Shown here one piece after another: positions 8,312 through 15,324 of a DNA stretch of 16,377 bases; within the stretch, counting starts at the first letter, position 1; each line of letters starts with the position of its first letter. This DNA comes from Rhodospirillales bacterium. Lineage in GTDB: Bacteria; Pseudomonadota; Alphaproteobacteria; SMXQ01. The notes under the pieces are model-generated. The model saw only the letters and a program-made list of their open reading frames with translations. It was not told the DNA's origin and ran no database searches. The DNA lies in assembly GCA_024638585.1 (NCBI GenBank), contig JAHEKA010000009.1:1-16377 (forward strand), in the 5' to 3' direction. The position numbers and the translations under genes were made by a program.

Positions 8312-9142
8312 ATGAACGATCAGATCCTCCCTCTGTTGGAGCAACTCAAAAAGATCGGCGCGGAGGCGGTAGCCCTACTGCCGCAGATCGTGCTGGCCAT
8401 CGTCCTGGTGGTGATCGGCTACTTCGTTGCCCGCCTCCTCAGGTCTATCACGATCCGCATCGTCCATACCCTGTCCCGGGCCGCCGGCACCGTGACCAAC
8501 CGGGTCGGCATCGCGCTTCAGGGACCCACCGACACCACCCTGCGGATCCTTGGCGCGCTGGTGTTCTGGACCGTCCTGTTGTTGTTCGTTGCTATAGCGG
8601 CAAACAACCTCGGGCTGCGGATGTTTGCGGGATGGCTTGACCAGGTCGTCAATCATCTGCCGCAGGTGGTATCCGGAATCCTGATCATCTTTGCCGGCGC
8701 CGTGCTTTCGGGGATCGCCCGCGACAGTGCGCTTGCCGCCTGCAAGGGGATGCCGGCGGCTCAGACGCGGTTGATCGCGCGCGGCGCCCAGATCGCGACC
8801 CTCCTGATCTTGGTGATCGTCGGCCTCGACCAGATCGGAATCGACCTTGCAGCCGTGATCATGGTGTTGGCGATCGTTCTGGCAAGCATCTTGGGCGGTC
8901 TGGCGATTGCCTTCGGACTGGGCGCCCGCACCTATGTCAGCAATCTTATCGGAGCCCGTCATTTGGGTCCGGATTTCCATAGCGGCGCCCACATCCGTTT
9001 CGAGGACACAATGGGGAGGATCACCGAAATTACGCAGGTGGCGGTGATCCTGGAAACCAAGGAAGGACGTCAGATCATACCGGCGGCCCGGTTCCTGGAA
9101 GCCTCGACCGTGATCCTTGAAGGGAAAGACGATGGCGGATGA
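8312..9142 (+). CDS. Small MscS-family mechanosensitive channel / conserved TM helix protein
   Basis: A 276-residue inner-membrane protein with about five hydrophobic segments (near 23-43, 78-99, 117-135, 160-180, 183-202). The last runs into a pore-helix-like stretch rich in Gly and Ala (LGGLAIAFGLGARTYVSN, 194-211). This is followed by a short MscS beta domain: GAHIRF (225-230), GRITEITQVAVILETKEGR (235-253), then a final strand ending at 269. The C-terminal alpha/beta vestibule of E. coli MscS is missing, as in CmpX-like and other minimal members. A channel releasing solutes on hypo-osmotic shock is the family role; conduction here is not shown. An AGGAAAG at 8297-8303 sits eight bases before the start. 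The gene lies 87 bases after the ligase and overlaps the next gene by 11 bases, which suggests one transcript. Confidence 0.85.
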   Translation: MNDQILPLLEQLKKIGAEAVALLPQIVLAIVLVVIGYFVARLLRSITIRIVHTLSRAAGTVTNRVGIALQGPTDTTLRILGALVFWTVLLLFVAIAANNLGLRMFAGWLDQVVNHLPQVVSGILIIFAGAVLSGIARDSALAACKGMPAAQTRLIARGAQIATLLILVIVGLDQIGIDLAAVIMVLAIVLASILGGLAIAFGLGARTYVSNLIGARHLGPDFHSGAHIRFEDTMGRITEITQVAVILETKEGRQIIPAARFLEASTVILEGKDDGG

Positions 9143-9992
9143 TAGATTCCAACTGGCCGAGGCGTTCTCTCGGTCCCATCCGCTGCAAGCCGCGGAGATC
9201 ATCGGACAACAGCCTAGGGAGGCGGGCACCGGTTTCCTAAAGGCGCTTGAAGGCCCGACCGGCGTGGGCGTCCTCAATGCCATGCTGCCGCCCGCGGCCG
9301 CGGCTCACCTTGCGGGGATGGCAGCCGAGGAAGCGGTCGCGTTGATTGCTGCAATGACCCCCCAGCGCGCGGCCAACATCATTCGCCTGTTGCCTGAGGC
9401 CCTGGCGCGGCAAGCGCTCGATCGCCAGAGCGCGGTCCGCCGCCCACAAATCCAGTTCTATCTGCGCCAGGTGAAGGGCGTTGTCGGTGCCTGGATCGAA
9501 AGCGATGTCGTCACCGCGCGGGTTAACGAACCGGCGGAAAGCCTCCGCAAGAAATTCTCCGTTTACGAAGGCGACGTGCCCGTGGCGTATATCGTTGATG
9601 AGCACCAGGCCGTCCTTGGCACCGTCAATGCCCCCGCGTTGGTTGCCGCGGAAGCTGACGCGCCGGCTTCCGAGCTCTTGAAGCCGGTGCCCACCGTGCT
9701 TAGAGCGCGGACGCCGATCGAGGCCGCCGTTCATGACGCTGCCTGGCGCAGCACCGATATTCTGCCGGTTGCAGAGACCGCGGATGCGTTCCTCGGCATT
9801 ATCCGCTATGCGGCCCTTCGCCACGCGGTGGACGACCTCACACAGCAGTCGCCTTCAGAATTTTTTGGTTCCTCGGCCACGGCATTGACCGATGCCTGGT
9901 TCACGGGGCTTTCGGACGTCCTCAGCGCTTCCTTGGGCCGGCCCATGACGCAACCGGCCGAGACCACCGGTGATGAGAAGGACCGGACATGA
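9132..9992 (+). CDS. Soluble MgtE_N + CBS-pair protein (MgtE-like without membrane domain)
   Basis: 286 residues with no membrane segment. The first 110 or so are short helices like the MgtE N-terminal superhelical domain (for example GVGVLNAMLPPAAAAHLAGM and MTPQRAANIIRLLPE). Residues about 118-235 look like two CBS units (VPVAYIVDEHQAVLGTVN, then STDILPVAETADAFLGIIRY). The tail is polar and poorly conserved in appearance. In MgtE these cytosolic domains sense Mg2+ and gate the pore; here they stand alone, one gene before a complete MgtE. The TGA overlaps the next ATG (9989-9992), so both are likely made together and may assemble together. A TTG at 9117 could add five residues, but ATG 9132 has AAGGGA six bases upstream and is preferred. 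A sensor or regulatory subunit is inference. Confidence 0.78.
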   Translation: MADDRFQLAEAFSRSHPLQAAEIIGQQPREAGTGFLKALEGPTGVGVLNAMLPPAAAAHLAGMAAEEAVALIAAMTPQRAANIIRLLPEALARQALDRQSAVRRPQIQFYLRQVKGVVGAWIESDVVTARVNEPAESLRKKFSVYEGDVPVAYIVDEHQAVLGTVNAPALVAAEADAPASELLKPVPTVLRARTPIEAAVHDAAWRSTDILPVAETADAFLGIIRYAALRHAVDDLTQQSPSEFFGSSATALTDAWFTGLSDVLSASLGRPMTQPAETTGDEKDRT

Positions 9993-11296
9993 CGGATATG
10001 GTTGCGCCGGTCGTCGATGCCCTGATCGAACGCTATGTCGAGGACTTCCCGGACGAGGCGGCCAGGGGATTGGAGTCCAAGTCACCAGCCGATGCCGCAG
10101 ATAGCCTCGGCGGCCTTCCCATAGAGGTCCTGGGTCGATTTTGGAGGTTTCTGGCCCCGGGATTCGCTGCCGTCATGTTCCGTCACCTGCCCGAACGGCT
10201 CCGGACCGAGCTCCTCGAATCCCTTGCTCCCAATCAGGCGGCCCGTTTGCTCGGCAGCATGGACGAAACGGATCGCAAGCTGGAAATCGAGCGTTTGTCT
10301 GAGGGGATCGCGCGCGAACTGTCCGAACTCCTGTCCTATCCAGAGGACTCAGCGGGCCGTTTTATGGATTCGCGAGTACTCGCCCTGCATGACAACATTA
10401 CTGCCGGTCACGCACTTGAGCTGCTTGCGGAACGCAAAGGTGTCGGGGGCTACTTCATCAAGTTGGTAGACGCAGAGGGCCGGCTCGACGGCTTGGTCGA
10501 TGTGCGGGACCTGGCATTCCATCCGCGCGACCTGCCCATCTCCAAACTCAGAAAACCGGTAGCGGCGGTGGTCGGGCCCATGGACCCGCGTGACGTGGTC
10601 GTGCAGCGATTTCAGGAACTGGACCTCCAGGAAATTCCCGTGGTCGACCTGGACGGCCATATTCTCGGTGTTATTCGCCATAACGAGCTGGTCGGCGCCC
10701 TCCGCGACGTGGTCAGCGCCGACATGCAGTCCATGGTGGGCGCCAGCAAGGATGAGCGGGCCCTGTCCAGCAGCTGGTTCGCGGTGCGCAAGCGCCTTCC
10801 CTGGCTGCAGATCAATCTACTGACGGCATTCCTTGCCGCCTCGGTGGTTGGCTTGTTTGAAAGCACCATCGCCAAATACACGGCGCTGGCGGTCCTGTTG
10901 CCCGTAGTGGCGGGGCAGTCGGGAAATACCGGTGCCCAGGCGCTCGCGGTCACCATGCGCGGGCTAGCCCTTCGCGAGATCAGTTTCTGCCAGTGGTGGT
11001 TGGTGACCGGCAAGGAGGTCAACGCGGGTCTTTGGAACGGCATAGGCATTGCCTTAACCTGCGCCATCGGTGTTTATTTTTGGAGCGGGAACATCGGCCT
11101 GGTCCTGGTGATCGCCTCGTCCATGGTGATATCCATGATCTTGGCGGGCATGGCCGGCGCCCTGGTCCCAATTGTCCTCGCGCGGCTCGGCCAGGATCCC
11201 GCGGTGGCGTCCTCTATCATCCTGACTACGGTAACCGACATTGCAGGATTCTTTTCGTTCTTGGGGATCGCTACGATGCTGTCTTTCATGCTGTGA
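9989..11296 (+). CDS. mgtE: MgtE-family magnesium channel/transporter
   Basis: A 435-residue Mg2+ channel of the MgtE/SLC41 family in the inner membrane. Domain order is the family's: an N-terminal helical domain (1-125) ending in the typical LLSYPEDSAGRFM (115-126), a CBS pair (about 127-250, with GGYFIKLVDAEGRLDGLVDVRD-like and QEIPVVDLDGHILGVI units), a connecting helix and five membrane helices from RLPWLQINLLTAF (279-291). Pore and selectivity signatures are present: LPVVAGQSGNTGAQALAV (314-331) and DPAVASSIILTTVTDIAGFF (413-432), where Asp417 matches the Mg2+-binding pore aspartate of MgtE. The start has AAGGA six bases upstream and overlaps the previous stop. MgtE channels close when their cytosolic domains bind Mg2+. 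Transport of another divalent ion is possible. Confidence 0.92.
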   Translation: MTDMVAPVVDALIERYVEDFPDEAARGLESKSPADAADSLGGLPIEVLGRFWRFLAPGFAAVMFRHLPERLRTELLESLAPNQAARLLGSMDETDRKLEIERLSEGIARELSELLSYPEDSAGRFMDSRVLALHDNITAGHALELLAERKGVGGYFIKLVDAEGRLDGLVDVRDLAFHPRDLPISKLRKPVAAVVGPMDPRDVVVQRFQELDLQEIPVVDLDGHILGVIRHNELVGALRDVVSADMQSMVGASKDERALSSSWFAVRKRLPWLQINLLTAFLAASVVGLFESTIAKYTALAVLLPVVAGQSGNTGAQALAVTMRGLALREISFCQWWLVTGKEVNAGLWNGIGIALTCAIGVYFWSGNIGLVLVIASSMVISMILAGMAGALVPIVLARLGQDPAVASSIILTTVTDIAGFFSFLGIATMLSFML

Positions 11297-11384
11297 TCGC
11301 AGGTTGTGGGAAGCTTCAATTCTCTGGCTGATCGACCCATCATGGCTTAAGACTGGCGATCTCAATCGGAAAGTGAGGATCTCG

Positions 11385-11897
11385 ATGAAACGCGCATTCT
11401 GCCTTATTTCGATTTGGCTTTCGGCGGTGGGTATGTTGCTGGTCGCCGACGGATATCGAAGTGCAGCGGTCGCCCAGGATCAGCCGGCGACAGGCGCAAA
11501 GCCAGGATATCGCTTTCCCCTCAAGGGTCTGCCGGATCTCGTTCTCCCCTCCATGGATCCGGCCAAGGGGCGGGTCTATTTCGCGACCCGGGCCTGCGTC
11601 GTTTGCCATTCGGTCAACGGCGTCGGCGGCAAGAATGCCGTTGCGCTCGATATCGAAGTCCGCCCCTCCACTGTCGACGTTCTCGGATTCATCTCCCGGA
11701 TGTGGCGCGGCGGCACGCCGATGTTGGCCTTGCAACGCCGCCTATTCGCCGAACAGATCGACCTGACGGCGGAGGAGCTCGGCGACATCATCGCGTTCCT
11801 GCATAGCCCCGCGGAACAGGACCGCTTTTCCAAGAACGATATACCGAAATTTATTCAGGAATTCATGGCCAAGCGCGAACAAGAGCGGGGCCGCTGA
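11385..11897 (+). CDS. Exported monoheme c-type cytochrome
   Basis: 170 residues. The N-terminus MKRAFCLISIWL to about AVAQ (1-31) is a Sec signal peptide, so heme attachment would occur in the periplasm. A single heme-binding motif CVVCH is at 71-75 (Cys71, Cys74, His75), after a typical GRVYFATRA helix. Met113 in GGTPM is the likely sixth ligand and EELGDIIAFLHS (130-141) the final class I helix. ATG 11385 was chosen because GTGAGGA lies about six bases upstream and it starts the signal peptide; the frame is open further upstream but runs inside mgtE. It follows mgtE by 88 bases on the same strand and ends seven bases short of the convergent second retropepsin gene. No oxidase or dehydrogenase is nearby, so its redox partner is unknown. 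An electron carrier is the safe reading. Confidence 0.9.
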   Translation: MKRAFCLISIWLSAVGMLLVADGYRSAAVAQDQPATGAKPGYRFPLKGLPDLVLPSMDPAKGRVYFATRACVVCHSVNGVGGKNAVALDIEVRPSTVDVLGFISRMWRGGTPMLALQRRLFAEQIDLTAEELGDIIAFLHSPAEQDRFSKNDIPKFIQEFMAKREQERGR

Positions 11898-11904
11898 GGT
11901 CCGG

Positions 11905-12483
11905 CTACTTGGCGGTCTCCTGGACGGGTGGGGGACTTGCCTTGGGCTTTCCGTTTTCGAGACCGGCATGGTTAGGTTGGGGGCAGGTGGGCTCCGCCGT
12001 GTATTGAAGCACCGGATCGACAAGCAGAAGTTGGGTCATGAAGCGCCGGCCCACCAGAAGTTGGAAATTGAAGCCCGCTCGGTTCGATAGGTTGACCTGG
12101 GTATAGCGGTAGATGTTGCCGATACATAGACCGAGCATCACCACCGGCCTAATCTGAGACGGACGCCCCAAGTCCCTGATGCGGGCCCGGCGGATGACCG
12201 GGCGTTCGAAGGTGCGGGTTTCATTGTCACGGTTGGTGACGGAAAACCGGACGAAAGTCTTACCGTCCCGTTCGACGTATTTGAAGTCCTGTGCATTGAG
12301 CGATGACGTCCGTGCCCCGGTGTCGATCTTACCGTAGACCAGGAGGTTGCCGGGAAAGATACGGACACGCTCAAGATACCCGACGACGACACGCTCCAAT
12401 GGCTTGCGCGGCGGGGTTTCCGTCTGTGCAAGCGCGGGCTGGGCGGCAAACAGAATTGCCAGAACGGCGCCGATGGAACGCAT
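11905..12483 (-). CDS. Exported retropepsin-like aspartic protease (RimB / PF05618 family), copy 2
   Basis: 192 residues, clearly a paralogue of the protein at 3733-4290. The signal peptide is classic: MRSIGAVLAILFAAQPALAQ, with cleavage after Ala19. The core runs from VVVGYLERVRIFPGN (32-46) through KIDTGARTSSL (52-62; catalytic Asp54) to FQLLVGRRFM (130-139). It shares RIFPGNL, DTGA-TSSLN, RDGK, RPVV, CIGNI and LLVGRRF-type blocks with copy 1. The Cys120/Cys167 pair lies where Cys136/Cys183 lie in copy 1. The DTGARTSSL form is closer to ordinary RimB than copy 1's DTGANTSSL. A Pro- and Lys-rich tail (168-192) is specific to this copy. It is convergent with the cytochrome gene, so it is not part of that operon. 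The substrate is unknown; a periplasmic peptidase acting on a glutamate-containing product is inference. Confidence 0.9.
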   Translation of the reverse strand: MRSIGAVLAILFAAQPALAQTETPPRKPLERVVVGYLERVRIFPGNLLVYGKIDTGARTSSLNAQDFKYVERDGKTFVRFSVTNRDNETRTFERPVIRRARIRDLGRPSQIRPVVMLGLCIGNIYRYTQVNLSNRAGFNFQLLVGRRFMTQLLLVDPVLQYTAEPTCPQPNHAGLENGKPKASPPPVQETAK

Positions 12484-12605
12484 GATCCCTTAACCTATCT
12501 TAAGCCCAAATGTGAGGCCGAAATCCTCAGCCTAAAGTATTACCAACTCCATCAGGCAGAAATAAGACTTTGCGCGCGGACTCACGCCAAGGAAGATGGA
12601 TTTCC

Positions 12606-12621
12606 GTTAAATTGTTATTAA
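12606..12621 (-). promoter_or_regulatory. CtrA-type box (TTAA-N7-TTAAC)
   Basis: Read on the minus strand, this is TTAATAACAATTTAAC, a full match to the alphaproteobacterial CtrA consensus TTAA-N7-TTAAC. It lies about 123 bases upstream of the second retropepsin gene and immediately downstream of yejF, so the retropepsin gene is the likely target. The surrounding 12484-12629 gap is AT-rich, which raises the chance of an accidental match. No firm -10/-35 pair was found; TTATTT (12560-12565) and AATACT (12536-12541) on the minus strand are a weak candidate pair. Confidence 0.35.
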
Positions 12622-12629
12622 ACAAGGTA

Positions 12630-14261
12630 TTACTGGCTAACCGCATCGGTTCCCGCCACTTCCAAATCAAAGGCCGCCGTCATCAGGGCCCGGGTGTAAT
12701 CGGTCTCCGGGTGATCGAACACACGGTCGCAAGGCCCGAATTCCATTACCTGTCCGTTGCGCATGACCAGGACATCGTCGGCCAGAGCCCGCACCACCTT
12801 GAGGTCGTGGCTGATGAAGACATAGGCGAGACCATGAGCCCGTTGCAGGCCGCGCAGCAATTCGACGATCTGGGCCTGGACCGTCATGTCGAGCGCAGAG
12901 GTGGGTTCGTCTAATACGATCAGGCGCGGCTTCAGCACAAGCGCCCGGGCGATGGAGATGCGCTGGCGCTGTCCGCCTGAAAACTCATGGGGGTAACGGT
13001 GGCGCGCCTCGGGATCGAGCCCGACCTCTTCCAGCACGGATTCGACGATTTGTACGCGCTCGGCGGATCCCTCTCCCAAGCCGTGGATCATCAGCCCTTC
13101 CTCCACGATCTGGCCGACGGACATGCGCGGACTGAGGGACGAGAAGGGATCCTGGAAAACGATCTGGATTTCGCGCCTCAGCGGGCGCATCGCATTGCGC
13201 TTGAGGTCGGCAATATCCTGATCGAGGAAACGGATCGCGCCGGTTGACGGCTGCAGGCGCAGGAGCGCCATGCCCAGGGTCGTCTTGCCCGAGCCCGATT
13301 CGCCGACGACACCGAGCGTCTCGCCCTCGCGCACCGAGACCGAAATCCCGTCCACCGCTTTCACATGGCCCACGGTGTGGCGGAAGACGCCCGCCTTGAT
13401 GGGGAACCAAACCTTGACGTCGGATGCCTCCAGCACGACGGGGGCCTCTTCTTCTGCCGGCTCTTTGCGGCCCCGGGGTTCGGAATCGATCAGCGTCTTC
13501 GTGTAGGGATGGGCGGGCGCGGCAAAAACCGTTTCCGTATCGCCGGTTTCGACGATCTCTCCATCCTTCATGACACAAAGCCGCTGCGACATCTTGCGCA
13601 CCACGCCGAGATCGTGGGTGATCAACAAGAGCGCCATGCCCATCTCAGCCTGCAGGTCCTTCAAGAGGGCCAGGATCTGGGCCTGGATGGTGACGTCGAG
13701 CGCCGTGGTCGGCTCGTCGGCGATCAGCAGGCTGGGTTCGTTGGCCAGCGCCGTGGCGATCATCACCCGCTGGCGTTGTCCACCGGAAAGCTGATGGGGA
13801 TAGGCGCCCAAGCGGGATTCGGCGTCCCGAAGCCCGACCTTTTCCAGGAGCTCCAACGTCCGGGCCCGCGCGGCCTCGCGGTTCATGCCCCGGTGCAGGA
13901 TCAGGCTCTCGCTGACCTGACGTTCGATGGTGTGCAGCGGATTGAGGGACGTCATCGGCTCCTGAAAGATCATGGCGATTTCCCCGCCGCGGATCGATCT
14001 CAGCTTCTCGTCCGGAGCGCCGATCATTTCCTCGCCCTTGAACAGCACGGAACCGGTGGGATGGAAAGCGGGCGGGTATTGCAGGAGCTGCATGACCGAC
14101 AGAGCGGTGATCGATTTGCCCGAGCCCGATTCTCCCACCAGGGCGAGGGTCTCGCCGGGGGCGATCTCGAAACTGGCGCCTTTGACCACCACGCGATCGC
14201 CCGCCGAACTTCGGAAGCCGATGGCGAGGTTTTCGACCTGCAAGAGAGGTGCCTGGGTCAT
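12630..14261 (-). CDS. yejF: Oligopeptide ABC importer ATPase with two nucleotide-binding domains (YejF)
   Basis: A cytoplasmic ATPase that powers the YejABEF peptide importer, which in E. coli takes up peptides including microcin C. 543 residues with two complete ATPase domains. The first has Walker A GESGSGKS (43-50), signature LSGGQRQR (158-165), Walker B LLIADEP (178-184) and the switch His216. The second has GESGSGKT (320-327), FSGGQRQR (427-434), LIVLDEP (447-453) and His485. Each domain ends with the oligopeptide-type extension (HPYTKTL, 251-257; TDYTRAL, 520-526). Both sites look catalytically competent. The frame is open to an ATG at 14297 inside yejE, but ATG 14261 has a GAGGG seven bases upstream and begins the first strand correctly (MTQAPLLQVENLAIGF). 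It follows the yejE stop by ten bases, so it is the last gene of the yej operon here. Confidence 0.95.
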   Translation of the reverse strand: MTQAPLLQVENLAIGFRSSAGDRVVVKGASFEIAPGETLALVGESGSGKSITALSVMQLLQYPPAFHPTGSVLFKGEEMIGAPDEKLRSIRGGEIAMIFQEPMTSLNPLHTIERQVSESLILHRGMNREAARARTLELLEKVGLRDAESRLGAYPHQLSGGQRQRVMIATALANEPSLLIADEPTTALDVTIQAQILALLKDLQAEMGMALLLITHDLGVVRKMSQRLCVMKDGEIVETGDTETVFAAPAHPYTKTLIDSEPRGRKEPAEEEAPVVLEASDVKVWFPIKAGVFRHTVGHVKAVDGISVSVREGETLGVVGESGSGKTTLGMALLRLQPSTGAIRFLDQDIADLKRNAMRPLRREIQIVFQDPFSSLSPRMSVGQIVEEGLMIHGLGEGSAERVQIVESVLEEVGLDPEARHRYPHEFSGGQRQRISIARALVLKPRLIVLDEPTSALDMTVQAQIVELLRGLQRAHGLAYVFISHDLKVVRALADDVLVMRNGQVMEFGPCDRVFDHPETDYTRALMTAAFDLEVAGTDAVSQ

Positions 14262-14271
14262 CGCCGCGCCC

Positions 14272-15321
14272 TCATCCCATCGATTTTCTGGGATCAAAGG
14301 CGTCGCGCACCGCCTCGCCGATGAAGATCAGCAGACTCAGCATCACCGCAAGGACCAGGAACCCTGATATCCCAAGCCAAGGCGCTTGCAGGTTGGATTT
14401 ACCCTGGGCCAACACCTCGCCCAATGATGCCGAACCCGGGGGCAGGCCGAAGCCCAGGAAATCAAGGGAGGTCAGCGCCGTGATCGCGCTATTGAGGACA
14501 AAAGGCAAGAAGGTGAGCGCCGCCACCATGGCGTTGGGCAAGAGGTGCTTGTACATGATGGAGGCGTCCGATGCGCCAAGCGCCAGCGCCGCACGGGCGT
14601 AATCGAGGTTGCGCGCGCGCAAGAACTCGGCTCGCACCACGCTGACCAGGGACATCCAATGGAAGAACAGGAGGATGATTAAGAGCCACCAGAAATTCGG
14701 CTCCACGAAGCTTGCGAAGATGATCAGCACATAGAGCCGCGGAATGCCCTGCCAGATCTCGATCACCCGCTGGAAGATGAGGTCGAACAGCCCGCCGAAA
14801 TAGCCCTGCAGGGCGCCGGCGGTGATGCCGACGACCGAACTGACGAGCGTCAGGGCCAGGCCGAACAGGACCGATATCCGAAAGCCGTAGATCAGTCGTG
14901 CCAGCACGTCGCGGCCCTGATCATCGGTGCCGAGCCAGTGGCGCGCCGAAGGGGCCGACGGCAGCGCCTCGCGCGACCAGAAATCGACGGTCCGGAGCCC
15001 ATAGGGGATCAGCGGGTAGAGCGCCCAGCCCTTGGCCGAGATCAGCTGTTTGACGGCGGGATCGGCGTAATCGGGTTCGGTCCGAAGCACGCCGCCGAAG
15101 GTGGTCTCCGGATAGCTCTGCACCACGGGAAAATAGAAGGCGCCGTCATATTGCACCACCAAGGGCTTGTCGTTGGCGATCAGTTCGGCGAACAGGGACA
15201 GGACGAACAGGCCCAGGAAGATCCAAAGCGACCAATAGCCGCGCTTGTTGGCGCGGAAATTGGCTAGCCGCCGCTGGGTCATGGGCGTCAGCGTTCGCCC
15301 GAAGAGCCGATCGTCCGCCAT
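14272..15321 (-). CDS. yejE: Oligopeptide ABC importer inner-membrane permease YejE
   Basis: One of two permease subunits of the Yej peptide importer. 349 residues, close to E. coli YejE in length and closely alike along its whole span: RRLANFRANKRGYWSLWIF (17-35) with the first membrane helix, then LFAELIANDKPLVVQYDG and the periplasmic loop ending in HWLGTDDQGRDVLARL. Further helices follow, with the cytoplasmic coupling segment RAALALGASDASIMYKHLLPNA, and finally LTSLDFLGFGLPPGSASLGE and IGEAVRDAFDPRKS. The EAA-type coupling loop that contacts YejF is intact. The start ATG lies three bases after the yejB stop, with GGGGGA about nine bases upstream, so translation is probably coupled. Confidence 0.96.
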   Translation of the reverse strand: MADDRLFGRTLTPMTQRRLANFRANKRGYWSLWIFLGLFVLSLFAELIANDKPLVVQYDGAFYFPVVQSYPETTFGGVLRTEPDYADPAVKQLISAKGWALYPLIPYGLRTVDFWSREALPSAPSARHWLGTDDQGRDVLARLIYGFRISVLFGLALTLVSSVVGITAGALQGYFGGLFDLIFQRVIEIWQGIPRLYVLIIFASFVEPNFWWLLIILLFFHWMSLVSVVRAEFLRARNLDYARAALALGASDASIMYKHLLPNAMVAALTFLPFVLNSAITALTSLDFLGFGLPPGSASLGEVLAQGKSNLQAPWLGISGFLVLAVMLSLLIFIGEAVRDAFDPRKSMG

Positions 15322-15324
15322 TGC

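Noticed and set aside
12490..12503. TTAA-N6-TTAA just upstream of the second retropepsin start, resembling a second CtrA box.
   Set aside because: Spacing is six, not seven, bases and it falls almost on the ribosome binding region.
12513..12529. TGAGG/CCTCA hairpin in the leader of the second retropepsin gene, considered as a riboswitch or attenuator.
   Set aside because: Five-base stem only, with no alternative structure or U run.
13365..14324. 319-codon plus-strand frame.
   Set aside because: Lies antisense to yejF, which has all ATPase motifs.
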